A stretch of DNA of 64,000 nt from Helicoverpa zea (GCF_022581195.2 NC_061452.1:7943501-8007500), one strand, 5' to 3'; counted from the stretch's first letter, positions 44,977 to 58,700 are shown. The notes: a model not told the origin generated them from the sequence alone. Made by a program: numbers and translations.

Positions 44977-47617
44977 AATCGAGGTGGTTAACGATTCACC
45001 ATCGTTACTGCTATAAGACTTTAATAATATATACATATACATAGGGAGAAGGAGTTAGGCTCGTAGGAATACTTCATAGAAACCGTGAAACGTTAAAAAA
45101 ATTTGTGTCTGGATGAGTTATAGACACAATTTTCGCAATCCCACAATCAGAAGTTCGTTGCTGCATTGGGCTAGCTACGTACTTTTTACACCCTAGCACT
45201 GTAACCCGTCAAAATAATTTACCAGAATATTTTAATCGCAACACTAATTAAGTGTCGTATGTTAAGTACAAAGAACACATCTACCTACTTACATAGCTGG
45301 AGTGCGTGACGCACTGACCCTGATTAGTAACAATAATTGTAACATGACAGCATATAACTCTATTATGCTGATTTGAAGAACACTTCAAGAATATAAGAGT
45401 CGGTGGTTCTGTAAATTGGATCAATCTATGTACCTACAAGAAACATCCCTGTACGTCTTTACCAGACCACGGGACTAATCTACATACATGAAATATCCCT
45501 ATTATGTAGGTATTAACCAGACCACGGGACTACTAAGTCGCAGATTTTTGGGAGGCGAACGTGGGACTAACACTCTGAAGCCCTCTTGAGACAGTTATAG
45601 GAATGTACCCAAGTACTATTGTTATTTATAGTACCTACTATTTGTTACTAAAAAAATATTCTTCTTTGTAATTACAGTATATTTATTTATTTATTTATTT
45701 ATTTACTAGAAGGAGAATCAACAGCTGTAACAAAGGGATAACAATTCTATATGATATAGTAAGCCAATTATAGATTCTCACGGGTAGAAACTGAAAAAGT
45801 AACAGACAACTTAGGATCACTAACAAGCACGGTAAAAAAAATAATAATAATAAGATTATAACAAAATATCACTTGGCACAATCCGCACTCTTGAAAAAGT
45901 CCGCATTCAGCTGAGTGTATACAAGATATCTATAGATAATGAACGGGCGGCACTTATCATATTTGTCGTCGTCGATTCCTGATCATCAAGACCATTTTCA
46001 GTGTTCGGTACTTTGGATAGAATAGCTATAATAGTACCTACCTAAATATAAAAAATAGCCGTCTGTCATCGCCTAGGAACAGGTCGCAGACCATATATGA
46101 CCATATATCCATATTAAGTCAGGTTTTAGTTCATAACCGTGAAAATAATTGTTTCAATTTTAGTTTTTTGTTTCTGTGCGTCAACTCGAATCCGGTTTTA
46201 TGAAAATTGGCGAATTACTTTAAACGGTTAATTTACTTTTAATAATCGCGTGCGTTATCGTATCATCTGATCAGTGGAATCGTGGTTATTATTATCGAAG
46301 TAGTATTTAAAGCTTGACTTTTAACACTAAAGCTAGCTCTAATAATAAATGTTCCTTAGTCAGACGTTGTGTTATGGCCAATTAATTCGGCTCACTGGCA
46401 TTATTATTGTCTAACAATTAATGAGTGTGCCAACGATAAATAATTTAATAGTTATCTTAAACAAAATTAATAATCCTAATATATAAAAATGTAGTAATTA
46501 AAATAAAGATAATATACAATGCGAGGTGAGGATAATGATTACAAAACCATTTATGTAAATACAAGCTTGTTTTGATGATGTAAGTAAATTAATACTAATC
46601 GTGCAATCTAAATGAGTATAATTTTCAAGAATCGACCAAGAACTGATTCTCGTAAATCCCATAGTTCAATGTTCTTGTGTTAAATTATGTTCTTAATAAG
46701 TGCTGCGTCAGCGGTGAGGGTCGAGGGAGTTCCACAGAACGTGATCAAAATATCCGGCTTCGAAATGTAACAGGCAATGTTTTAATGTAGTTATTAGATG
46801 TGTGACTCACTACGGTATTTCAGAACTTCGTCATCAAAAAGTGAATTGTTTTGTGGGAAGAAGGTTGATATGCTAGTACCTAACCACCGATAAAAGTCTA
46901 GTTTAATGTATTAATTTATTCTGTTTCATCTCTGACATCGTCTGGTTTATACTACCATGTGTGGTTCAATAATGTAGCTCTCTGTTACTGGCAAAGTTTG
47001 CAGACTTAAACCAGCAGGACGAATGAAAGTAACAAAAGAAAGAAGTTTGCTACTTTGTAATATTATGTATAACTTAAGATAAAGAAAAACAGAACTGTAT
47101 ACCTACTTGAGAACCAATATTATAGTCAGACGACAGGCCACCTGCAGCATTCCTAGAATATGCCGATTTAAGCGAATACCTTCACTGGAACGTTGAGTTC
47201 ATATAGTTCGTCGCTCCACACCCACTCGATATCGACTAAGGTTGGTCAGGGCCATATCCTGTCATTCAACATTACATCCGTAAAAGGTACTGTACGTATC
47301 AGTATATAAACATTACGCATCCATCGCTTGAATATTTTTTTGCAGAATTTTTTATACTTTCAATATAATTCATTCAGGATTCCGCGTCTAAAATATGCGG
47401 ACCTGCTACATTTCTTGTTGTAAATTCTTACATGTCTGACATTTTATGTACCTATTGCATATTTATTTATCATAAAATGTATTACGAATTGGTCAATTGC
47501 ACGACATTTTAAGTAGGTAATATGTACTTATTATTATGTACCAAAGAATTGCATACAAATCAAACATGATGGTGGTATCGAGTTTGTCTGTTTTATCGAA
47601 AAGCTTGCTTGGTTTCA

Positions 47618-48010
47618 GTGATGTAAAATGAAAAAAAACGATTTGTTTTTTTTCACTTTATTGAAAAAAAACATGAAAAAAAACTTTGCATCGTTGTTTT
47701 TTTTTCTAGCCTACTTTTTAGTTCAATTTTCAAAATTTCCCTTTCGTTGAGTTAATATCAATGAATGTTGCCAACATTTTCATGAAATTTGGTTCTGTTT
47801 TATCAGAAAAGTACCGTAGATTCAAGAATAAACCTAAGACTCTTTTATGTAACCTTAAGTATTAATCTTTAACGGTAAATGCCCTAACAATTTAAGAGTT
47901 ATTATACTCTTGAAAAAAACAAGGCCCAGAAAAAAAACAGTTTTTTATCTGTTTTTTTTTCAAGGTTTTTTTTCACACTAGAAAAAAAACGGTTTTTTTG
48001 CAACACTTTC
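47618..48010. repeat. Possible non-autonomous DNA element rich in A8/T8 runs
   Basis: Many runs of seven to nine A or T occur in the repeated context GAAAAAAAAC and its complement. The ends (CAGTGATGTAAAATG on the left, reverse complement AGTGTTGCAAAAAAAC on the right) loosely resemble hAT-type termini. No matching 8-bp duplication was found. Confidence 0.3.
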
Positions 48011-50569
48011 CCATAGTTGCCAATTCTATTGTAAAGATAAAAAGTTATCATAAGTATCAACTTTTTTTTATTCACTAGTACTCTATTCTCTACGAAGCTT
48101 TTGTTGTTTAATGATGGTGCTTTTTTAACTAGACGCAAAAACTACGATAGATCATTGATCTCACATAAAATTACGTAAAGATTAACCCGCAATAAATTAA
48201 GTGAAAAAAGATTAAGAAAATCCGATTGTCCATTGTGCGGAATGGCATTTCGTTAACCTTTAAAGCCTCACGTATGGAATAAGTAACGACTTTTTTGCTA
48301 GCACTCGACTCATGCAGTGGTTTATGGTGTATTTACTTTAAAAAATATACATCGAGCTCATCATCTGAGCCAGTCACCTTGTGTCACCGAGCGATGACCG
48401 CTAGATATTTTTTTATTATTTATTTAAACACATTTTTAGGGATGTCACAATATTACTAAGTGTGCTGTATACAATTAATTTACTGACTATGTGAGTGTCA
48501 GGTAATGGAAAATGTCGGTAAAAATAAAGTAACTTAAACGCTTAAAAAAAGGTACCTATAATTTTTCGCCGACCAGCCTATTGTAGTACATTTAAAGAAA
48601 CATGATTATCTTTTATTTTTCTCTCCTTTATCCAAGAGCAATAAGAAGGGATAAAATAGCTGCTGTTATCCAAAACAAAACAACATTGTATCTACCGTTA
48701 TTTTACACGATAATAGAGGTACATCGACTGCTTGTTATTCCTCTCAAGTTGGCCATGGGATAAACTTGGCGTTATTAATGCGTAAGTATCTCACTGAGAA
48801 CATTTATAAATACAAATTATTAACACAGCAATTGCACGACTTAAAATAAATATGTATTGATGGTAGTGAATAAAGCTTACTGTAGTAAACATAATAAGTT
48901 ATTAATGTGTGTTCATTAGGTACTATTGTAGTTAGAATACATACAATGTCTGCCATAGCTGGTCATGTACGAAAAACCAGTTTTCTTCCAATATGTGAAT
49001 TTTATCGATATATTTATTTAAGTTCATTAGCGATTTGACAACCCTAAGAATTTTAGTGCACGGTTAAGTATTGTGTCACAGATCATATACCTAATCAATT
49101 ATCAAGCTCGATTAAATGTTCAGAAGGGGCAGAGGTACACCCGCCTTCGCCTACCTTTGTACACAAAATACAAAACAAAGAAGATAGCATCACTCAATTA
49201 TAATAATCTTGAATAGTGACCGAAACAAAAAACTACAGTCTACTCATTGTTTACTTTAAAGATGGAATAACTTATTTTTTTTTCTGACCGGTTATTAAGG
49301 AATATAGCAGTAACGTTGTTTGAAAAGAAAGAAAGAAATTTTGAAAAACAATAGCCCCAGATATAGCATAATTAATACAACAAGTCACATAGTTTTTTTA
49401 ATGAAAAAATACAGACTATATTATGAAAAAATGGTTTCACAAATCTCTTTCTAAACCTAGTTTGACTTCCTCGTGCCACATAAGTAACGATTTACGCATG
49501 CGTCGCATAATGCGGTCACGATTATGATAAACAATTAATCAATTATGTATCTATTAGGATATTTTTTTCTGTGGTACTCTAAGGGGAGGTTTCATAATAT
49601 GATTTTTAAAGTAGGTAATATAAAATAACTCCCTTTGTAATCTACTTTTGTATAGGGCGGTGTATCTTTTCGTATTAGCTACTATTTTTAACATAAAACC
49701 ATTACAAAAACTCTCAAAAATCCCTATAGGAGGAAAACTCTTAACGAAAACGAATGTGAGATAATAAATAAACGAATCTTTAAATTCTCGAAGTAGGTAC
49801 ACGACCAAGGGTCACATTGTCTTGTCTTGTGCCATGCCTACTTATTACCCTTTCTATTCGTCAAAATCGTTTGAAATATGCGGTCCAAAGGACACAAAAA
49901 TTGGTATTCAAGAGTAATTGATGATTCTAAGCTTCTTATTAAATTTCCTCATAGAAAAACCGCAAAACTATGATGAAACAACAAGATAAATATTTTGATT
50001 TTACTTTTAATATAAGAAATTACCAAAGAAGTGACCGTAATGGCCAGTAGCTTAATCTATGTCAATAATAACAGGACCGCACGCGTAGCGCCGGTGTCGC
50101 GAAACTCGGCCCGGGTCAGCCGCTTTCCCTGCGGTAAACTTTAAGCTGAGCCGATCACCAGATAAGATTAATAACAACTAATTAATCAATTATGTTTATT
50201 TTCCTTTAAAAAAGAAGATTGATTAATAAAGCTGTCACATTGTGGGAACATAAATATGTTGATAAATTAAAAACTTAACATCTTTTGACTTACATATAAA
50301 TTTTGCATATATTTCATGCTTCTTTAGTTTACATAAATATTTATACACATTTTGACTCTAATTTAGGTAGATGTAGAAATCGTAGCGCCTTACGGTTATT
50401 TGATATTCGAAGTACCTACAATCGTATGAAGTGAATAATCTTAAGCAATCGCTAACATTTACGGTAGGCGCTGAGATCTCATGACACGCATATTACTTGT
50501 TTGATATGATTTTTGTAAAGAAAAGGTATTGAAAGAAGACCCTATAATCAGGTGCAGGTATCTTGAGAT

Positions 50570-50618
50570 AGGCCTATGTCCAGCAGAGAACAAATAACAA
50601 AGACTGATGATGATGAAC
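50570..50618 (+). repeat. RTE 3'-tail fragment
   Basis: AGGCCTATGTCCAGCAG...CTGATGATGATGA matches the 3' end of the RTE at 22323-24166 with changes in the middle. Confidence 0.65.
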
Positions 50619-51517
50619 TTAACAATTGGAAGTCAAATCATCATTAATCATCGTCCTTGTGACAATTTCAGTAATTGGAATATGTTAAACTAACAAAACA
50701 CCGGATACTACGGCTAAGTCATCACGTCGCGTACAATCGTGAGGTGCGACCGTGTAAACATCCTTATCTACTGCGTACTCTGTACTCTGTTCTTCGGGAG
50801 TGTTGAGCAACGTTTCGCAAAACGCTTCTGCGACAATACCATGACAAGGCGAAGACAAACACCTACCTCGTTATCTTATGAATAATGCCGATTATGTTGA
50901 GTAAATACACGCACAAGCGACCCAATGCATTTTTCACGAATCTTTATCGTATACAGTGTGTGTACATTTTGGTTAATCTTTTAATTATTTTTTTCATAAT
51001 GTCATTATCAATTTTATTGTACTTTTGCTATTTTCAGGAAAACTTCACAAAGCTCTCTGACAGCTAATGAGTATCAGTTTTGCCATTAATTATAATTTTC
51101 TAATAGGTTATTACATAAAAGGCATGGACATCTGTAATGCAGAATCCTGACTGAATGACCTGAACCATAAAACTACCGTCAGCGACTGGTTGCAGGTTAA
51201 AATTCATGCGGGAAAAAGGCGGATAATCTGAGGCATTTTGAGGGGCTTTAAAATTCAAATCTGCGCTACTTTTTAAGTGAAGATTTAATTAACATAATTT
51301 CGTAATGTCCATTGTTGTTTTCCGTGGACACATGTGGAATGATTTAGTTACAACCTGTGCGTGCGCGAGGCGGGCGGCGGCGCACGAGTCACCTAGATGT
51401 CCCACCTATTGTCCACGCCGCGTCCATCGCTGGGTGAGCCGCCATTACCTCACACTTTCAATACTGGGTTACGAGAATTTTACTTCAAGGTCTTCGTTTA
51501 GGAGCAAATAGAGGAGG

Positions 51518-51523
51518 TATAAA
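51518..51523 (+). promoter_or_regulatory. TATA box of the 201-residue secreted protein gene
   Basis: TATAAA lies 58 bp before the ATG, with ACAGTTGATC about 28 bp downstream as a plausible initiator. Confidence 0.75.
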
Positions 51524-51575
51524 TGGAAAGACGAACTACAATAGCACACAGTTGATCTTCAGCAACTCGTTCAAA

Positions 51576-52260
51576 ATGTATGCTCACATCGGTTTTGTAA
51601 TGTGCCTGTTTGTTGGTACGTGCGGTGAAATTAATTACACTCAGTACTGTTCTTTTATTTGTGCGATATCTAATAGTGTATCTTTTGTTTATAGGTAGTA
51701 GTGTCGCGTACTACCCGCAAAGAGAAGCGCCTTACTACAGCGGACCGAACGATCCATATTCTGTGGGCTTCAACCAGAACCCTGTCCAGGAGCCTTCTCA
51801 GCGACTTTTCTGGGGCAATCAGGGAAGCAACCAAGTCGGCGGAACTGGACTATGGGCGACGTTGACAAACAAGTTCCCATTCTTGGGATCCATGTTTGGT
51901 CGAATGGAGTTGCCTGCTCAATACGGAGTGCCCAATCAGTATGACGTGTCGACGCAGTACGGAGCTCCTGGTGGTTTCCAGCCTCAATATTATCAAGGAC
52001 AGCAGCAGGGTGCTCAGCAGTTCCCGCGGCAGTTTGGCCAACGATTTGTTCCTTCAGGTCGTGACGTGGGAATAACGGACGATGCTGTGATAGTGACTCC
52101 TCCCTTCGTGCCTCCCGTCCAGCCGGCGCCTTTCCCATCACCAGTACCTGCACCTGTGCCTGCGCCTGCCCCGGCACCCGTGCCCGCCCCTGGTCCCTCT
52201 CAGGAGGAAGGATACACATACAACAGACCTCAGTATAGGTTGGAGTTACCCCAAAGATAA
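51576..52260 (+). CDS. Secreted Pro/Gln/Tyr-rich protein, cuticle-like (unknown)
   Basis: Two exons (51576-51615, 51695-52260; phase 1, donor GTACGT, acceptor TTTATAG) encode 201 residues. The signal peptide MYAHIGFVMCLFVGSSVA is split by the intron, a layout common in insect cuticle and other secreted genes. The mature protein contains YYPQREAPYYSGPNDPY, QYGVPNQYDVSTQYGAPGG, a Gln-rich stretch, a PAPVPAP run and the end GYTYNRPQYRLELPQR. The last motif resembles the Y-x-x-P-x-x-x-L-x-L-P motif seen in many insect extracellular proteins. Its role is unknown; a structural cuticular function is an inference. The longer frame from 51610 begins in the intron. Confidence 0.82.
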
Positions 52261-52781
52261 GTAAACAATATACAAAGAAAGCACTGACTGACAGTAGAAA
52301 TGTAATAACGTAGTTTAGTCATTGCACCTTCAGTCATTAACTATATTTGAATTTGTAATTAAATCCATACATTTTATTAGGAATTTCAACTGTCGGAAAA
52401 ATTCACTCTTCCATCGGTTCTGCATAGTTTTTTGATATACTGAGTTACATAAGCCCTTTGTAAATTTTATGTAAAATGTGATAAACGCCAGTATTAGCTA
52501 TTAGAGTGTAAAAAGGCAAAACTTGTCAAAAATCATAAATTGCCGTCTTAAGTTTTCCCTGTAACCACTCCACTGTACCATTAGAAAAATATCTACGCTT
52601 GGTCTTTCAATATTGGAAATTGTACTGCAATGCTTTTGGAAGGCCTACTTGTACCTAATAGATAATACATACTTAACTGCATCTGTCACTATCTTATAGC
52701 TTTTAAATTACGGGTTCAAAAACTTCACGCTCTCTTGTAATTAAATGACACCACTTTAAATGTAAAGACATTTGACAATTA

Positions 52782-52787
52782 AATAAA
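52782..52787 (+). terminator. Polyadenylation signal of the 201-residue protein gene
   Basis: AATAAA lies about 520 bp beyond the stop. No closer canonical signal was seen. Confidence 0.5.
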
Positions 52788-53657
52788 AGTCATTAAAATT
52801 AATTCATGTATTTTTATTCTAATCTTTAACCATCCGTAACTTTCCTATTTATTATGTTCTAAGAACGAAATATTAAGCTGAAATATTCCTAAAAACTAAT
52901 TACTAAGTATATAAAGATACTGTTTCAAAAATCACAAAAGTGCTGTAATGAAGTAGGTACCTAGTATTCGTCGTACATCTTGGTATCGATAGCAACTGCA
53001 TAATCTATAAGCACAATGTACCGCGATGTTCCAAAAAGCTAGACCTCAAGGATTGTTTCATAATATTCAAATCGTCGAACTTACGCATTCCGATCAGTGA
53101 TTGCCATTGAGTCTATCAGGCGCCTATAAACTAGAACTTAGATTTAATGTGCAGGCATGAAAGCATACAAACTTATATAAGTATATAGCTTTAAAATAGA
53201 ATAAATTTTATAGCTTTTAATGCTATGCTTCATTAATTAAGTAACAATCACGAAAGTGACCTTAGTATAACGTTAGATGCGCCTACGGACTATGACATAT
53301 TTTCACCTAAAGTACATTGTATACTTTGTGTAGGTTGTGGTCCATTTTAATCATAGCTTTTTATGACACCAGGGGGGATGAAGTCTGAGCCGGGAACACA
53401 TTTTTGACCTCTACATATTATGGAGAAAGAGAGTAGAGTATCACGTCTACATAATCGTACCTCTAACTTATGGCATATTTTCAAAAGCAATTGTGAGTCA
53501 AACTTGATACATATATTTATCAATTGCATTAAATGGGAAGGTACTAAAGGATGGTATTTATACTTCATTAAAGTCTAAAGGCAATCGACTCTCTATCTAT
53601 AATCATAATTGTATCGTGCTAACAGATTATGCAAGTTGAACAAGACGTGGCAAACCC
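52788..53657. other. Intergenic, nothing recognised
   Basis: AT-rich sequence with no convincing gene or repeat. Confidence 0.5.
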
Positions 53658-53787
53658 TTAGTGAACCGAAGCGGACTGGTCGTAATAGCCGTTGCCGGTG
53701 GGGTCAACTCCCACGGAGGTGCTGGCGCTCACCGACTGCCCCTGGACCGGTCCGAACTGGCGCCGAGTCATGCCGGGTGCCAAGACA
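53658..53787 (-). CDS. Terminal exon of an unidentified minus-strand gene
   Basis: An acceptor (TACTTCACAG) at 53789-53788 opens a frame needing two bases from an upstream exon. It reads VLAPGMTRRQFGPVQGQ then SVSASTSVGVDPTGNGYY and DQSASVH before the stop TAA (53660-53658). The block is GC-rich with G/C-ending codons, unlike its surroundings, so it is probably coding. It ends a secreted, low-complexity-type protein like those nearby. The upstream exons were not found; the only nearby candidate is the island at 54985-55085, whose phase does not clearly fit. Confidence 0.5.
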
Positions 53788-53888
53788 CTGTGAAGTATTG
53801 TATGAGATAATTGGCATCCTAGGGCTTGATTCTGCTATGTTCATAATGTGACAATTGGATAACTATTGCATCTTAATAGCCGTTGTAG

Positions 53889-54251
53889 ATCATGGTGGCC
53901 TAGTGGGTAAAGGACCAACCTCACAACTATGAGTGCGTTGGTTCGATTCCAGGTCAGGCAAGTACCTACCAATGTAACTTTTCTAAGTTTGTACTCTCTA
54001 AGTATATCTTGGATACCAATGAAAGTGTTTCGGATGGCACATCCTTGGCAGTCGTTACGGGTAGTCAGAAGCCAGTAAGTCTGACACCAATTTCACCAAG
54101 GGGTATTGAGTTGCCCCTGTAACTGGGTTGAGGAGGTCAGATAGGGCAGTCGCTCCTTGTAAAATACTGTTTCTTAGTGCATTTGTGGTTAGACTGGAAG
54201 CCGACCCCAACGTAGTTGGGAAAAAGGCTCGGAAGATGATGAGAGTGATGC
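53889..54251 (+). mobile_element. tRNA-derived SINE, near full length
   Basis: The head has an A-box-like TGGCCTAGTGG and a B box GGTTCGATTCC (53940-53950). The body contains CTTGGCAGTCGTTACGGGTAG and GAAGCCGACCCCAACGTAG, and the element ends in GATGATGAGAGTGATG. The antisense copy at 18924-19163 is the same family. The tRNA-like start should not be read as a tRNA gene. No clean duplication was found. Confidence 0.8.
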
Positions 54252-54984
54252 AGATATAAGAAAATTCCTAAGTCCCGTTTTCACCCGCATGTTAAAGGAA
54301 CTACTTCGTGTTTTTTGAAAGAAAATCGAACACCGAACTGCTCATTGTTAAAACCAGTCCAGCCGTTTTGCCGTGAAAGTATAACAAAAAACATTCATCA
54401 TCATTCATTATATAATGTAGGTATGATTTTCCAAAAATGGCAAGATTTAACGTAGTGGCTATCAGTTCCCTCATTCCCTGATAGGCTAGACATATTCATA
54501 CAAACAGGAAGAAATAAAGCAGAATAAGTACCTACAATAACTGACTCAATGGTAGGGAAAGATTCTTCTAATCACAAGAAAAATCTAAAGATTGTATGAA
54601 TAGTCTAATGATGGAGATCCAATCATTAGGTAATCATCCTGACATGTTGATATAACTTGTAATAGCACTGTATACATTAATAATTCGAGGTATCATATCT
54701 CTACAAAATACTTAGCTAAAGCTTGCAACTTAACTATTTAAACTTTTAATATAAATTGTATTAAACAGGCGTAGCGCGTAGTCAAGTAGGCGTTATAATT
54801 TAACAGTGAAATTAATTGTAGCGCGTTGATGTCTTTTGCCTACGAATTAAATTATTTGCTACGAACATTACTCAAATGGGATTTATTCCAACTAAACAGT
54901 ATGTTATTAGGGTAAGTGATATTAACACCATAATGTAATTTGAAACATTTATTAGTTTTTTAATTAAATTATTATAATAAATAG
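54252..54984. other. Intergenic, nothing recognised
   Basis: AT-rich sequence. A phrase near 54340-54390 (AAAACCAGTCCAGCCGTTTTGCCGTGA) is a typical fragment of dispersed lepidopteran repeats. Confidence 0.45.
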
Positions 54985-55085
54985 GAAACAATCTTCCGGC
55001 AGTTGCACAGCATGTCCACAGGCGCAGAGCGCGGCGAGCGTGCAACTGGTGGAAAATACGCGAACAGGATGGAGGCCGACACCAT
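54985..55085. other. GC-rich coding-like island of uncertain strand
   Basis: About 100 bp of GC-rich sequence sits in AT-rich DNA. On the plus strand it follows AAATAG and reads SSGSCTACPQAQSAASVQLV before a stop; on the minus strand one frame reads SCTLAALCACGHAVQLPEDC, a signal-peptide-like stretch without a Met. One strand is probably an exon, but I cannot decide which. Confidence 0.3.
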
Positions 55086-55345
55086 GAAGTTAGTCTAGTG
55101 AGCACTGTAATCACCAACTAATGCCTAGGAACACACAAAAAACAAGTTAGTTACAGGTTCTAATAATACTATGTAAACCGAAAAAATTTAGCAAAATCAA
55201 CATATTAATTAATTAAGCTTGAAGTAAACACTAAATACCAAACAATGTGAGATGAATCTTTATAGTATATGTAAAATGAATGCCTCGCGATATTGAGGTA
55301 GCTTGTACTCTTAAATATAAGAGTACATATATATGTTTCAAACTA

Positions 55346-55351
55346 TTTATT
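55346..55351 (-). terminator. Polyadenylation signal of the 124-residue precursor gene
   Basis: AATAAA on the minus strand lies about 370 bp beyond the stop codon. Confidence 0.5.
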
Positions 55352-55717
55352 TTAACTACGATAAAGCCACCCTGCGAAAAAAGCCTCAGACAGCACGCAT
55401 GTCGCGATCCACCTCTTTTCGAAGGGTAACTTTAATCTAATATCCAGCATATGGAAAATACTATGAAATGTATATGTTTAATTCTTCAGTGTAAGAAACA
55501 AGCCTCACAACAACAACTGAAGCGGATTTGATGCACAAAGCATCTTTGACTCGGCACTTGCCTTGGGCTCCCAACTCACATGTCAAGAGGCCCCGCGGAT
55601 CAACACTCCATTTTTTAGTGTGGCATACACTACTAGTTTGCTACCAGGGCCAAAAGTACCTAAGATAAAAATGCCTGTTTTGAAGCACTTACTAAAATTA
55701 AAACTTTAAAATGATTA

Positions 55718-58700
55718 TTACTTTGAGTGGGCCGCAGGGTTGGAGGCGCCATAAACTCCTGGTTGGCCCCAGCCGCCGGGCTGGCCCCACGAGCCACCGT
55801 TGTTGCCTCGCTGGCCCCAGCCGTCACCGTTGCCTCCCCATCCGCCCGCATCAGCGCGCGCGTTCGCGTTTGCGTTGCCACCGGGTCCAGCATCTGAAAA
55901 CGAAATTCAAGAATAATTAAGAAACGTTGACTATATCTTAAAAAAATGATAGTTAAAAAAACTAAAAAAACACGCTAGTCATGTATTGTCATCAGAATTC
56001 AGAGCATGTGCAAAATTTCATCTTAATCGAAGACCGGGAAGTGGGTTAAATGAATATTCCAAGATTGTTGATTACATGTACATAGTTACAAGTGAAGCGT
56101 AATATCAGCGTGTTAAAATGAAGCTGAAATTGAGCTAAATGGAAGTAAAGCTAGACAGATTTATTTGAAACTATTTGGTACTTTTGCAGTCTGTTTTTTT
56201 TTGTTAATTCAGGATGAGTAGGAACTAATTCAGGGCATTTCCCTTTTGGCTAAAGAGAGCAGCTCTTTTGTGTTGACATTCAATGTAAGTTTTCTATTTA
56301 ATTCTGAATATAATGAAAATTAAATATAAAGTTTTATTTAACAAATCATTTTAAAAAATCGGAGTAGTTTAAGAAGGAAAAATATTAATACTATTTTAGA
56401 GACTGTATAGGACTAGCAGTATAAAGTAATACAACAAAAAAACGCATGTTGAACCAGACGAGTGTGATCTCAAACCTGTCCATATAAACATGTTCCACCA
56501 TCAATCAAATAAAAATTATGTAGGCCGCCAAAACATACATCAAAAAGAGATTCAAGTTCAAACGGTAACTAGGTAGCACTTGAGAAAGAAAGTGAGGTTT
56601 ATCGATCACTTTTTTGTGCTCATAGATGGCATAGCCGCTTGACCGTCGCTCGGAGAATTTCGAGACCGTTAGACGAACGGCGACGGACGGCAAAGCGCAA
56701 CAGTTTGAGACCCACTCGACACGTCCACGTTCTACATTCGACGACAATTATATGTACCGCGTATCTAAACCATGTTCCATGGTTGTGCATACCAAACCGG
56801 GAAATGCAGTTACCGCATAACAATAGGGTATTTCGCTTGAACTCGCTATCGAACTGTTCAGATATTTGATTCGAGCTAGCCTATTGTAAAGCGCTGGTAT
56901 ACAAAAAGTGAAGCTGTGTCATACAAAAATTTGTGCTCTAACTAGTTTGATAAAGTTAAAAATATTTCCGTTTTTATCGTTTATTGCTTTATAATAATAA
57001 AATGTTCATCTGGCTGTTAATAATGTTCGATTACCTACACGATTTGGATATACAGATTCGTGACCAAAGAGCGTATTCTCCGCAAAATTTAAGGACCGTA
57101 TAAAATTGATACATGCAAGATACAATACATAAGTACTTGATGTTAAATTTTAAAGCCAAAATTAAATCTACACTTCGGTTACGCTTGTTATCGAAAAAGA
57201 CTTCACTTTTCTATACTTAAATAAATCCAAATGAACATGACCTTAGCATTAAAAACATTTGTTAATGAATGAAAAACCTTCAGTAAAATATTAAAAGTAT
57301 TCATAATTCTATTTTATTTACTTGTTCAAGAACAAGGCGGTAATCAATCGTGTCGTCATCGTAAATAATGTTTTTTAGTGGCCAGTAGTAAACTCAAGTA
57401 AACTACACATTGTCACATCCATCAAAATCTCTATGGCTAATTTATTTGTATGACTACTAACTACATATAGCCTTGATGTGTACATTGCAGACTTTATTGT
57501 CATAAAACTGTACTCTGTGTCGGTATTTTTCTTTCTATATTTTACATGTTGAGCTGAGTTTCAATTGCCATGTAAACAGTGTAAGTTTTGAACACAAGTA
57601 GCGGAAAACAAAACTAATAAGCTTATGGATTTACCAATCTCTGTCTTAGCGGAACAATGCTCTTTCACTAAAAGTTAACAAATTCCTGCTCCCGAAAATT
57701 ATTTAATTTCGCTGCTAAGTATATTGTTTATAAATCTCTTTCAAAACTTATTTACCGTTAACTATTTTTTTTTAATGAAAATGTCCTCTGCAGAAAGAAA
57801 ATGTAGGTTACCGAAGTTAAAACAATTTAAACGTTTAATTTACATAAGCCGATTAAAACTAATTAAGCTTGTATAATTTTCACATATATATATGCAAATT
57901 ATGTAGATTTGTGTGAGTAGCACCGCGTGGGAAATGTGCAGGACATTCCTCGCACGTTCCAACACTAGGTTATTCTCTTGTGGGTTATTGTGCTGCATAA
58001 TAGTCATGCGCTTTTCTTTTCACTCACTCAGTTACCACTTCAGCTATGCGCTATGTACGGTGATCGTTAAGAGCTTTACTGCTGAGTGGGAATTCGTGGG
58101 CTTTCAATATGCATTTGACTAGAGTAAAACATTCCAATACCTATGGGTTGTGATAATTGGATTTTATCGCTTACTGGCTCCTTATAATTAGTTGCACATG
58201 TGCAAATTGGAGTGAAAATTAATATGCTGTTGTACTTAAAGGACTTTAAGACAGATGACCAACATTGTTCAGAAACTTCAGTCTGCAAGATTTACCCAAC
58301 ACATACTTATGTAAACTTTCTAACTACTAGACAAGATAACATGTTATTAAAGCTTTAGTAGACTTAAAACTACAAATAAGCCAGTTTACTCCCAAAATAC
58401 GCGAGCTCTCGCATACATACCTACATAATATGTAAGTGCGATTTACGCAGCTTCTAAGAGATGTCACATAATTTAATACAACATATATCTGGAATATAAC
58501 TTACGAGCTTCAGCATTAGCGTTGGCGTTGCTGCCCGCCGCGTAGGGCCAGGGTACGGACCGACGCAGGCGCCGCAGTGGGACTCGCGCAGACTCGTGCC
58601 CCTCCGCGTCTATGGTGTAGTAGGCGCGGGGAACATAGTACTGTCCTTCTGGAATGTGCACAATGCACATATATGTCACTCGTGCTCATACTAGCTGTCG

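Larger units (their letters stand above)
44977..51510. other. Gene-poor AT-rich stretch
   Basis: No supported gene on either strand. It contains an (ATTT)n microsatellite at about 45680-45705, two copies of ACCAGACCACGGGACTA near 45460 and 45515, an A8/T8-rich repeat near 47618-48010, an RTE tail fragment near 50570, and a short GC-rich patch at about 50070-50150. Confidence 0.5.

Noticed and set aside
51770..52219. Minus-strand ORF of 149 residues
   Set aside because: It is the shadow of the Pro/Gln-rich gene on the plus strand, which has signal peptide, intron and TATA box.
56505..56869. ORFs in the GC-rich block of the precursor gene intron
   Set aside because: Frames on both strands have no domain, signal peptide or splice context.
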